A stretch of 8,947 nucleotides of DNA from an uncultured Actinomycetes bacterium (lineage in GTDB: Bacteria; Actinomycetota; Actinomycetes; S36-B12; UBA5976). The notes under the pieces were generated by a model. It was not told the DNA's origin. It ran no database searches and was given only the letters and a program-made list of their open reading frames with translations. Positions 1 to 5,796 of the stretch are shown piece after piece. Each line of letters begins with the position of its first letter. Position 1 is the first letter of the stretch. The stretch covers positions 1 to 8,947 of the forward strand of contig CAJBBC010000139.1 of NCBI GenBank assembly GCA_903951185.1, given 5' to 3'. The position numbers were made by a program, and so were the translations under genes.

Positions 1-1
1 C

Positions 2-94
2 TGTGATAGTGACTTTTGGCATGAACTCATTTTGTTGGAGTGGTTACTAAGTAAACTAACTATGTCACAAAGTAAAATCCTAAAATTCAAATGA
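2..94 (+). CDS. Possible 3' end of an upstream gene (partial, C-terminal about 30 residues)
   Basis: The frame starting at base 2 is open from the window edge to a TGA at 92-94 and would encode a tail ending in SQSKILKFK. Its stop overlaps the ATG of the next gene in an ATGA arrangement, a common sign of translational coupling in an operon. The function cannot be told from about 30 residues. The reading is uncertain: 30 open codons are not rare in AT-rich DNA, and frame 3 is also open up to a TAA at 48-50, so the upstream gene could end there instead. A third option is a 10-codon leader starting at the ATG at 62. Confidence 0.38.
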   Translation, partial: CDSDFWHELILLEWLLSKLTMSQSKILKFK

Positions 95-1482
95 GGACAA
101 AAAGGTTAATTGTGTTAAGAAAGAATAAATTAATTCAAGTCTCGTTGGCCTTCGCAGCAGTAATCATTGTCAGTTTTGAGATTTACCAACTCTATAAAAT
201 CTCAATCAACATGAGGCCAGTTGCAGATGATTACTGCCTTGCTGGATCCGCCACGCTAACGCCAATTGGTTATTTCAATTACTGGTACACAACTTTCATT
301 GCTGATTTCTCAACTTTATTTGGAAACTACATCCTGATTGCACTACCAGCTGTATTTCTTCCGTATGGAATTGGCACCTCGGTAACATTCTTTTTCTGCT
401 TGATTTCACTGTCCGTTGTCATTTATAAATTCTTAAATCCTGCGATTGATGGATTAAGGAAGAAAATTATATTTTCCACTGGCGTATTTTTCTTTGCATA
501 TTTGTCCTGGATTACGTACTGGCTTGTATTAGGACGTGGAAATAGTGGCGACATCATCTCTAGGGGCGATGCAGGAGACATGGTGTTTTTTGGTGCAATC
601 ATGAATTGGCATGCTGCGAATGTTAATTACGTGGTTTTGCCATTTATCGCATTATTGATATATTCGAAACTTTTTACAGGAAAGATTCAAACTTGGAACC
701 CCCTTATTCCTCTTCTACTTGGATTTATCGTCGGGGGCTCATTTTATGTTTTAAGTACAGTTTTTATCTTTTTAATTGCTGTACAAATCATTTTTACCTA
801 CTTAACTAATGTTGAAAAATCAATTCGGGATTTCAAGAATGAAGCTTTTGTTTTAATTGCAGCAATTACATCCATTTCCCTTTCTTATTTTTCACCAGGT
901 GCAAAATTAAGAAGAGTAAACTATGCACAAGACGTGCCACTTATAAGCATTCCAAAGACTGCAATTGAGGGGATGTTTACTTGGGCATCAACACTTTACT
1001 TACCGGCAATAATTATTACGTTACTACTTGGCGCAGTACTCTATCGAGCGCTTTTTGCCACAAAAGCCATTGAATTTAGGATGGACGTTGCGAATTTTGT
1101 TATAGTGCCATTTATTTTGAGTTTCATCACTTTCGTTGTCACCAAAGTTAGTGAATTATTTGCTTACAAAGCTTGGTGGCATGAATTAAGCTCGCGAACA
1201 TTCCTATTTATCAGCGTGTTCACATTTGGCATGTACTTAATGGAAATTCTGATTAATCGATTTAATCTGAAATTTACATTCTTGGAAATGACGGTACTTG
1301 CCACTGTCATTTTTATAGGGATTTATTCAGTAAAACAATCTGGGGATGCAATTGTTGAGCGACAAGTTCGATGGGAAGTAGGCCCTGCTCAAGTTACTAC
1401 CAATATGGACCCATTTGACCGCGAAACCGCTTGGGTGAATGCCTGTTGGATTCAATTAGAAGAACGACGAAATTCGCGCTGA
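91..1482 (+). CDS. Polytopic membrane protein, DUF6056/GT-C glycosyltransferase-like
   Basis: This 463-residue protein is strongly hydrophobic. A first membrane segment lies at about residues 15-37, and many more lie between about 79 and 418 (clear ones near 98-115, 126-147, 205-238, 252-266, 302-320, 333-352, 369-388 and 398-413). After the first segment comes an Asp-Asp pair (ADDY, residues 45-48), placed like the acidic catalytic motif in the first outer loop of GT-C glycosyltransferases. There is also an SPGAKLRR stretch at 268-275 and a soluble tail with RQVRWEV. Together these resemble the DUF6056 group of surface-polysaccharide-associated membrane proteins; this is from memory of the family, and glycosyl transfer from a lipid-linked donor is inference. 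No Shine-Dalgarno precedes the ATG at 91. An in-frame GTG at 112 has AAAGG six bases upstream and is an alternative start. The gene is clearly more AT-rich than purF. Confidence 0.72.
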   Translation: MRTKRLIVLRKNKLIQVSLAFAAVIIVSFEIYQLYKISINMRPVADDYCLAGSATLTPIGYFNYWYTTFIADFSTLFGNYILIALPAVFLPYGIGTSVTFFFCLISLSVVIYKFLNPAIDGLRKKIIFSTGVFFFAYLSWITYWLVLGRGNSGDIISRGDAGDMVFFGAIMNWHAANVNYVVLPFIALLIYSKLFTGKIQTWNPLIPLLLGFIVGGSFYVLSTVFIFLIAVQIIFTYLTNVEKSIRDFKNEAFVLIAAITSISLSYFSPGAKLRRVNYAQDVPLISIPKTAIEGMFTWASTLYLPAIIITLLLGAVLYRALFATKAIEFRMDVANFVIVPFILSFITFVVTKVSELFAYKAWWHELSSRTFLFISVFTFGMYLMEILINRFNLKFTFLEMTVLATVIFIGIYSVKQSGDAIVERQVRWEVGPAQVTTNMDPFDRETAWVNACWIQLEERRNSR

Positions 1483-1497
1483 CTTACACAGGATTTC

Positions 1498-1528
1498 TTG
1501 ACCCAACAATAGATAGGTTTTTTAAAAT
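1498..1528 (+). promoter_or_regulatory. Candidate upstream promoter for purF
   Basis: TTGACC at 1498-1503 matches the -35 consensus at five of six positions, and TAAAAT at 1523-1528 matches the -10 at five of six. The 19-base spacer is long; a 17-base spacer would give the weaker TTTAAA at 1521. It would produce a leader of about 40 bases with no Shine-Dalgarno, so it competes with the leaderless promoter closer to the gene. Confidence 0.33.
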
Positions 1529-1563
1529 TAGAGGCTTCCGCATTTGTTTTTGATTCGATTGCA

Positions 1564-1576
1564 TAAACTAACTATG
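1564..1576 (+). promoter_or_regulatory. Candidate -10 element giving a leaderless purF transcript
   Basis: TAAACT at 1564-1569 fits the actinobacterial TANNNT -10 pattern. It ends six bases before the purF GTG at 1576, the geometry expected when the start codon is also the transcription start. No Shine-Dalgarno lies upstream of the GTG, which agrees with a leaderless message. The -35 region (around 1541-1548) is poor. Confidence 0.42.
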
Positions 1577-3096
1577 TGGCGCGAGGGGATGGCCGACTCA
1601 ATCACGAATTGATGCCGGGCGAAAAAGGGCCGCAGGATGCCTGCGGTGTTTTTGGCGTATGGGCACCCGGCGAAGAAGTCGCCAAACTAACTTTTTATGG
1701 CTTGTATGCACTGCAACACCGCGGCCAAGAATCAGCTGGCATTGCGGTTAGTGACGGGACAAACATCACCGTATTTAAAGATATGGGTTTAGTGTCACAA
1801 GTTTTCACAGAGTCATCACTTGAATCACTGCACGGACATATTGCAATTGGTCACACTCGGTACAGCACAACTGGATCAAGTACTTGGGATAACGCTCAAC
1901 CAACATTTCGTGCTACTGCAACTGGACACTTAGCACTTGGCCACAACGGCAATTTAACTAACACACATGAATTAGTTTCGCGGTTACGTGAAGTTCGTAA
2001 ATCTTCGGGTGAGCTGTATCCCGAATATGGGCACATGGCGACAACTGACACTGATGTTTTAACTGCGTTACTTGCAGCGCATCCAGATATGACGATGGAA
2101 GCTGCCGCGCTGCAAGAATTACCAAAAGTTAAAGGCGCATTCAGTTTGGTATTTATGGATGATCAAACGCTCTACGCCGCTCGCGATCCACAAGGTATTC
2201 GCCCGCTTACATTAGGTCGCTTAGAACGTGGTTGGGTTATTGCTTCTGAAACTGCTGCATTAGATATTGTTGGCGCTACATATGTGCGTGAAGTTGAGCC
2301 GGGTGAGCTAATCGCAATAGATGAACATGGCTTACGTTCAGCTAAATTTGCCGAGGCTGATCCAAAAGGCTGTTTATTTGAGTTTGTTTATTTAGCCCGG
2401 CCAGACACCACAATTAGTGGACAAGCGGTGCACGCCGTACGTGTTGAAGTTGGCCGCCGGTTAGCTAAAGAATTCCCAGCAGATGCAGACTTAGTTATTC
2501 CAGTGCCAGAATCTGGGACGCCAGCTGCAGTTGGTTATGCCCAAGCCAGTGGGATTCCGTTTGCTCAAGGTTTAGTTAAAAATGCATATGTTGGTCGAAC
2601 TTTCATTCAACCAAGCCAAACTATTCGCCAACTTGGTATTCGCCTTAAACTAAACCCCCTTCGCGAAGTTATTGAAGGTAAACGATTAGTTGTAGTGGAT
2701 GATTCAATTGTTCGCGGGAATACCCAGCGGGCAATTGTGAAAATGCTTCGTGAAGCAGGCGCAGCTGAAGTGCATGTCCGTATTTCAAGCCCGCCAGTTA
2801 AGTGGCCATGTTTTTACGGAATTGATTTTGCAACCCGCGCGGAGTTAATTGCTAGTGGACTTTCTATTGAAGAGGTTTGCGCATCAATTGGCGCGGACTC
2901 ACTTTCATTTATCTCGCTTGATCAGTTAATTGAATCAACAAATGTTGCTAAAGATAAATTATGTAGAGCTTGTTTTGACGGGGTTTATCCAGTTGAGCTG
3001 CCGCAAGAATCTGTACTTGGTAAGCACATACTTGAAGGTCTCGAGCGAACAGATCTTGGCTTAACGGCAATGGACGAAGTGATTAAGCGTCCGTGA
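1576..3096 (+). CDS. purF: Amidophosphoribosyltransferase (glutamine PRPP amidotransferase)
   Basis: PurF catalyses the committed step of de novo purine synthesis in the cytoplasm: PRPP plus glutamine gives 5-phosphoribosylamine. The 506 residues have an N-terminal Ntn-hydrolase glutaminase domain. The nucleophile is Cys23 (DACGVFG), exposed after removal of a 22-residue propeptide. Other glutaminase motifs are LQHRGQESAG (46-55), GHTRYSTTG (92-100) and GHNGNL (122-127). The phosphoribosyltransferase domain carries the PRPP loop VVVDDSIVRGNT at 372-383. Cys266, Cys412, Cys463 and Cys466 are placed as the 4Fe-4S ligands of the Bacillus-type enzyme. The GTG start at 1576 is chosen because the protein beginning there matches the conserved actinobacterial N-terminus. 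Its stop overlaps purM by four bases (GTGA), so the two are probably co-transcribed and translationally coupled. In the Bacillus enzyme purine nucleotides inhibit activity. Confidence 0.97.
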   Translation: MARGDGRLNHELMPGEKGPQDACGVFGVWAPGEEVAKLTFYGLYALQHRGQESAGIAVSDGTNITVFKDMGLVSQVFTESSLESLHGHIAIGHTRYSTTGSSTWDNAQPTFRATATGHLALGHNGNLTNTHELVSRLREVRKSSGELYPEYGHMATTDTDVLTALLAAHPDMTMEAAALQELPKVKGAFSLVFMDDQTLYAARDPQGIRPLTLGRLERGWVIASETAALDIVGATYVREVEPGELIAIDEHGLRSAKFAEADPKGCLFEFVYLARPDTTISGQAVHAVRVEVGRRLAKEFPADADLVIPVPESGTPAAVGYAQASGIPFAQGLVKNAYVGRTFIQPSQTIRQLGIRLKLNPLREVIEGKRLVVVDDSIVRGNTQRAIVKMLREAGAAEVHVRISSPPVKWPCFYGIDFATRAELIASGLSIEEVCASIGADSLSFISLDQLIESTNVAKDKLCRACFDGVYPVELPQESVLGKHILEGLERTDLGLTAMDEVIKRP

Positions 3097-4205
3097 GCGA
3101 ATCCAATTCGAGTAAAGACAAACTTGATTATGCTGCAGCGGGGGTAGATACCGAAGCAGGCGAACGGGCCGTTGAATTAATGCGCGCATCCATTGCCAAA
3201 GCAACTACACCTGAAGTTGTTGGCGATTTTGGTGGATTCGCTGGCTTATTTGATGTGTCGGCTTTAAAGAATTACAAGAATCCGCTACTTGCAACCTCTA
3301 CTGATGGTGTTGGTACCAAAATTGATGTTGCCCAACGAATGGATGTGCACGGCACGATTGGTCTTGATTTAGTGGCCATGGTGGTTGATGACTTAGTGGT
3401 TTGCGGCGCAGAGCCACTTTTTATGACTGATTACATTGCAGTTGGAAAAGTTAATCCAACCAAAGTCGCGGCAATTGTTACTGGGATAGCCAATGGTTGT
3501 GTGATTGCAGGTTGTGCACTTGTTGGCGGTGAAACAGCTGAACATCCAGGACTTCTTGGGGCCGATGACTATGACATAGCTGGTGCGGGTACAGGTGTAG
3601 TCGATGCTGATAAATTACTTGGCCCAGATCGAGTTATTGCGGGTGACATTGCTATTGCAATTGGCTCGCGTGGCTTACATTCAAATGGCTATTCACTTGC
3701 TCGCCATATTGCATTCAATGTCGCAAAGCTTGATGTGCACAATCAAGTAGCGGAGTTTGGTCGAACACTTGGCGAAGAGCTCCTTGAGCCAACTCAGATT
3801 TATGCTAAAGATATTTTGAATCTAATTAAATCCGTTGAAGTGCATTCAATCAGTCACATAACTGGTGGTGGGATTGCGGCCAATGTTGCCAGGGTTTTGC
3901 CATCAGGTTTAGCGCTTGATTTAGATAGAGAAACTTGGTCGCCGCAACCAATATTCACTTGGCTACAGTCAGTTGGAAATCTTGCTCAACTTGATGCCGA
4001 AAAAACTTTCAATATGGGAATTGGCATGTTGGCATTTGTGCCACCTGGCCAAGCGCAACTTGCGATCACTGCAATTCAGGCAGCAGGACTAAATGCTTGG
4101 GAATGTGGCGTAGTTCGAAGTCGCAAAGAAAATGAAATTGGCGACGCACCTGCAAAAGGTGGAAATGGTGGCGCAGTTACTTTAGTTAGTAGTTACCGAA
4201 AATAA
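3093..4205 (+). CDS. purM: Phosphoribosylformylglycinamidine cyclo-ligase (AIR synthetase)
   Basis: PurM uses ATP to close the imidazole ring, turning FGAM into AIR, the fifth step of de novo purine synthesis. The 370-residue protein has the usual two-domain AIRS/PurM fold. An N-terminal half carries TSTDGVGTK (68-76), the ATP-binding region, and GGETAEHPG (145-153). The linker and C-terminal half carry GLHSNGYSL (194-202), HITGGGIAAN (255-264) and FNMGIGM (306-312). The length is slightly over the roughly 345-360 residues usual for the family, with a short N-terminal extension before LDYAAAGVD. The GTG start sits inside the purF stop, so no separate Shine-Dalgarno is needed. The stop lies only two bases from the end of the opposing DUF3073 gene, with no intrinsic terminator between them. 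Confidence 0.97.
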   Translation: MSESNSSKDKLDYAAAGVDTEAGERAVELMRASIAKATTPEVVGDFGGFAGLFDVSALKNYKNPLLATSTDGVGTKIDVAQRMDVHGTIGLDLVAMVVDDLVVCGAEPLFMTDYIAVGKVNPTKVAAIVTGIANGCVIAGCALVGGETAEHPGLLGADDYDIAGAGTGVVDADKLLGPDRVIAGDIAIAIGSRGLHSNGYSLARHIAFNVAKLDVHNQVAEFGRTLGEELLEPTQIYAKDILNLIKSVEVHSISHITGGGIAANVARVLPSGLALDLDRETWSPQPIFTWLQSVGNLAQLDAEKTFNMGIGMLAFVPPGQAQLAITAIQAAGLNAWECGVVRSRKENEIGDAPAKGGNGGAVTLVSSYRK

Positions 4206-4207
4206 AG

Positions 4208-4420
4208 TTAGTCGCCCTGATCTTCGTCGTCAGTTTCGTAGTACTTCGCATATGGATCATTTTCTGATTCCAATGCATCAAATTCTTCATCATCGCCAGT
4301 TGGAATAAAAGATGATCCGCCAAGTTCAGCTTGCAGTGCACTTAAGTCTGTATTTGGACTGCTGTATTTAAGATCGCGCGCAACTTTAGTTTGTTTCGCT
4401 TTTGCTCGGCCGCGCCCCAT
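4208..4420 (-). CDS. DUF3073 small conserved actinobacterial protein
   Basis: The 70-residue protein starts with the basic stretch MGRGRAKAKQTKVARDLKYS (1-20), the signature I know from DUF3073, and ends in an acidic tail (EEFDALESENDP through DDEDQGD). It has no signal peptide or membrane segment. The family has no established function; the opposite charges of the two ends suggest a nucleic-acid- or protein-binding adaptor, but that is only inference. A strong Shine-Dalgarno (AAGAGGGG on the minus strand, at 4434-4427) precedes the ATG. The place next to purF-purM is shared with other actinobacteria, as I recall for Streptomyces. The tRNA cluster lies upstream on the same strand with no convincing terminator between them, so read-through from tRNA-Phe is possible. 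Confidence 0.9.
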   Translation of the reverse strand: MGRGRAKAKQTKVARDLKYSSPNTDLSALQAELGGSSFIPTGDDEEFDALESENDPYAKYYETDDEDQGD

Positions 4421-4479
4421 GGCTGACCCCTCTTAACTCTCGAATACCAATTAAAAGAATTTTACTAACTTAAAATCGG

Positions 4480-4553
4480 TGGCCAGGGCCGGGATCGAAC
4501 CGGCGACCCTCCACTTTTCAGGCGGATGCTCGTACCAACTGAGCTACCTGGCC
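4480..4553 (-). tRNA. tRNA-Phe (GAA)
   Basis: On the minus strand the 74 bases fold into a full cloverleaf. The acceptor stem is GGCCAGG/CCTGGCC with discriminator A. The anticodon stem is TCCGC/GTGGA (one G-T pair) around the loop CTGAAAA, giving anticodon GAA. The T-arm is GCCGG-TTCGATC-CCGGC. The bases after the discriminator read CCG, so CCA is not fully encoded and must be added by the CCA-adding enzyme. It is the last of three tRNAs in the cluster. Confidence 0.97.
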
Positions 4554-4562
4554 GAGCAAGAC

Positions 4563-4589
4563 CGATAAGCGCCTTAAGGACATTTATCG
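4563..4589. repeat. Inverted repeat in the Asp-Phe tRNA spacer
   Basis: CGATAA (4563-4568) and TTATCG (4584-4589) are perfect inverted copies around a 15-base interior that itself holds the palindrome CCTTAAGG (4572-4579). It may guide processing of the tRNA precursor. There is no T-run, so it does not look like a terminator. Confidence 0.4.
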
Positions 4590-4598
4590 ATCCTGCAG

Positions 4599-4672
4599 CG
4601 ACCCCGACGGGACTCGAACCCGCGACCTTCGCCGTGACAGGGCGACGCGCTAACCAACTGCGCTACGGGGCC
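4599..4672 (-). tRNA. tRNA-Asp (GTC)
   Basis: On the minus strand the 74 bases form a cloverleaf. The acceptor stem is GGCCCCG/CGGGGTC (one G-T pair) with discriminator G. The D-stem is GCGC/GCGC. The anticodon stem is TCGCC/GGCGA with loop CTGTCAC, giving anticodon GTC. The T-arm is GCGGG-TTCGAGT-CCCGT. CCA is not encoded. It is the middle gene of the cluster, 45 bases from tRNA-Phe and 63 bases from tRNA-Glu. Confidence 0.97.
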
Positions 4673-4676
4673 TTAA

Positions 4677-4698
4677 TACCAATGGGGAACCTTTGGTA
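4677..4698. repeat. Hairpin in the Glu-Asp tRNA spacer, first of two
   Basis: TACCAA (4677-4682) pairs with TTGGTA (4693-4698). After one T-T mismatch, GG pairs with CC around a GGAA loop. It sits four bases from the 5' end of tRNA-Asp, so it may be a processing element of the precursor transcript. Confidence 0.45.
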
Positions 4699-4706
4699 CT
4701 TCAGCC

Positions 4707-4730
4707 TATTTAGATTGTGAAACCTAAATA
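4707..4730. repeat. Hairpin in the Glu-Asp tRNA spacer, second of two
   Basis: TATTTAG (4707-4713) and CTAAATA (4724-4730) are perfect 7-base inverted copies with a 10-base loop, five bases downstream of the 3' end of tRNA-Glu. The stem is AT-rich and weak. It could mark the 3' processing site of tRNA-Glu. Confidence 0.4.
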
Positions 4731-4735
4731 TTGCG

Positions 4736-4808
4736 TACCCCCAACGGGATTCGAACCCGTGTTACCGCCGTGAAAGGGCGGCGTCCTAGGCCACTAGACG
4801 ATGGGGGC
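4736..4808 (-). tRNA. tRNA-Glu (TTC)
   Basis: On the minus strand the 73 bases form a cloverleaf. The acceptor stem is GCCCCCA/TGGGGGT (one G-T pair) with discriminator A. The anticodon stem is CCGCC/GGCGG with loop CTTTCAC, giving anticodon TTC. The T-arm is ACGGG-TTCGAAT-CCCGT. The bases after the discriminator are CGC, so CCA is not encoded. It is the first gene of the Glu-Asp-Phe cluster, an order I recall from other actinobacteria. Confidence 0.97.
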
Positions 4809-4816
4809 TTGCGTTT

Positions 4817-4843
4817 AAAAAGTTGCCATTTTGCGGTGGCAAC
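4817..4843 (-). terminator. Terminator-like hairpin in the leader of the tRNA cluster
   Basis: GTTGCCA (4822-4828) and TGGCAAC (4837-4843) are perfect 7-base inverted copies with an 8-base loop. On the minus strand the stem is followed directly by five T (4821-4817), the layout of an intrinsic terminator. It lies 9 bases upstream of tRNA-Glu and I see no minus-strand gene before it, so it may be an attenuator or an insulator rather than the end of a gene. Confidence 0.55.
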
Positions 4844-4851
4844 GACTAGAA

Positions 4852-4884
4852 ACTATACGGGATTTATAGGCATTCCCGCAAAAA
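4852..4884 (-). promoter_or_regulatory. Candidate promoter for the tRNA-Glu-Asp-Phe cluster
   Basis: Read on the minus strand, TATAGT (4857-4852) matches the -10 consensus at five of six positions. It is preceded at 18 bases by TTGCGG, a weak -35. A second -10-like TATAAA lies about 10 bases further upstream. The transcript would begin near 4845 and run straight into the hairpin with the T-run. Confidence 0.4.
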
Positions 4885-4919
4885 AGGTCGATTTTGGAGC
4901 AAGACCGGCAGGTGATCCT

Positions 4920-4937
4920 CGTTACCTAATCGTTACC
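4920..4937 (+). repeat. CGTTACC direct repeat, candidate operator
   Basis: CGTTACC occurs at 4920-4926 and again at 4931-4937. The period is 11 bases, one helical turn, so both copies face the same side of the DNA. That spacing suits a repeat-binding regulator, plausibly the DeoR-type protein encoded just downstream. Confidence 0.4.
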
Positions 4938-4941
4938 AAAT

Positions 4942-4977
4942 CAAACATAAACGGACAGACAAACAGACTCAAACGGA
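4942..4977 (+). promoter_or_regulatory. CAAAC/TAAAC repeat array, candidate DeoR-type operator
   Basis: CAAAC appears at 4942-4946, 4960-4964 and 4970-4974, with TAAAC at 4948-4952. The longer unit AAACGGA appears at 4949-4955 and 4971-4977, 22 bases apart, two helical turns. DeoR-family sugar regulators commonly bind repeated short sites rich in TTTG/CAAA. The place just ahead of a DeoR-type gene suggests autoregulation, which is inference. Confidence 0.42.
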
Positions 4978-4995
4978 GGTTAACTATTTACTAGG

Positions 4996-5020
4996 CCAGA
5001 GGTGTTGGGGAACCCTTTGG
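4996..5020 (+). repeat. Leader hairpin just upstream of the fruR Shine-Dalgarno
   Basis: CCAGAGG (4996-5002) pairs with CCTTTGG (5014-5020), allowing one G-T pair. After a bulged T, GTT pairs with AAC around a GGGG loop. The hairpin ends three bases before the GGAG Shine-Dalgarno (5024-5027), so it could affect translation or message stability. Confidence 0.42.
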
Positions 5021-5034
5021 ATTGGAGTCGGTAG

Positions 5035-5796
5035 ATGTACGCACCAGAAAGGTACCGTTCAATTGTTGAACGCGTACGCGGCAAAGGCCGGGCATCTGTG
5101 ACTGATTTGGCCGAAGATCTGGCCGTTACCCCGGAAACTATTCGCCGAGATTTATCCGAACTTGAACGCCAGGGCCTAGTTCGCCGCGTACATGGCGGGG
5201 CTGTGCCAGTTGGCTCAGTTGGCTTTGAAGCTTCAATTGATTCTCGGGCAAAAGTTCTAATTGATGAAAAGAACCGTATTGCCAAAGCTGCATTAGCTGA
5301 AGTGCCACAGGCTGGCGCAATTATTTTAGATTCTGGAACCACCACTTCACGACTTATCCAACTAATCCCAGATGACCGCGAACTTACCGTTATAACTGAT
5401 TCAGTTGCACACGCACTTTCACTTGCGAATCGAATCAATGTGACAGTGATGTTAATCGGCGGTCGAGTTCGCGGCAAGACTTTAGCGACAGTAGATCAGT
5501 GGGCACTTGATGCGCTTAAGAATGTTTATGCTGACGTTGCCTTACTTGGCACTAACGGAATCAGTATTGAACGTGGTTTAACCACACCTGATCAACCTGA
5601 AGCGGCAGTTAAGCGCGCAATGTTAAATAGCGCTAAGCGAAAAGTTATTTTGGCTGATCACACAAAATTTGGCGATGATCACTTTGCTTCATTTGGCGAT
5701 TTAACTGACATAGACGTGGTTATTACTGATCGAGGCGTAGACCAAAATTATGCTGAGAAAATTGAATTACTTGATGTGAAAGTAGTTCAAGCATGA
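5035..5796 (+). CDS. fruR: DeoR/GlpR-family transcriptional regulator of the fructose operon
   Basis: This 253-residue DNA-binding protein has the standard DeoR layout. An N-terminal winged helix-turn-helix lies at about residues 4-57, with the recognition helix in VTPETIRRDLSELERQG (31-47) and the wing ending RRVHGGAV (50-57). The C-terminal sugar-phosphate sensor domain is related to ribose-5-phosphate isomerase, with ILDSGTTT (97-104), TDS (121-123), GTNGIS (172-177) and DHTKFG (208-213). GGAG seven bases upstream supports the ATG at 5035. It overlaps fruK by four bases (ATGA), so it is translated with the genes it probably controls. By analogy with FruR-type DeoR proteins it is likely a repressor relieved by fructose 1-phosphate or fructose 1,6-bisphosphate. 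The ligand is inference from context. Confidence 0.92.
   Translation: MYAPERYRSIVERVRGKGRASVTDLAEDLAVTPETIRRDLSELERQGLVRRVHGGAVPVGSVGFEASIDSRAKVLIDEKNRIAKAALAEVPQAGAIILDSGTTTSRLIQLIPDDRELTVITDSVAHALSLANRINVTVMLIGGRVRGKTLATVDQWALDALKNVYADVALLGTNGISIERGLTTPDQPEAAVKRAMLNSAKRKVILADHTKFGDDHFASFGDLTDIDVVITDRGVDQNYAEKIELLDVKVVQA

Larger units (their letters stand above)
4809..5034. other. Divergent control region between the tRNA cluster and the fru operon
   Basis: This 226-base stretch has no gene that I can support. From left to right it holds the terminator-like tRNA leader hairpin, the candidate minus-strand tRNA promoter, two CGTTACC direct repeats, an array of CAAAC/TAAAC repeats, a leader hairpin, and the Shine-Dalgarno of the regulator gene (GGAG at 5024-5027, seven bases before the ATG). 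I could not settle on a convincing plus-strand -35/-10 pair for the fru operon. Confidence 0.6.

Noticed and set aside
1483..1575. Purine riboswitch upstream of purF
   Set aside because: I find no three-way junction pattern or conserved purine aptamer core, and the region before the start codon is short and AT-rich.
4452..4464. TAAAA/TTTTA inverted repeat downstream of tRNA-Phe as a terminator
   Set aside because: The stem is only five A-T pairs with a three-base loop, too weak to call an intrinsic terminator.
4526..4720. 64-residue plus-strand open frame
   Set aside because: It lies antisense across tRNA-Phe and tRNA-Asp, and its peptide is the translation of tRNA complement.
4731..4994. 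87-residue plus-strand open frame starting MRTPNGIRTRV
   Set aside because: The first part is the familiar false peptide from the complement of tRNA-Glu. The rest crosses the control region with no coding character.
4980..5477. 165-residue minus-strand open frame
   Set aside because: It is the antisense shadow of the regulator gene, which has clear DeoR motifs. The shadow is Ser/Arg/Thr-rich with no recognisable domain.
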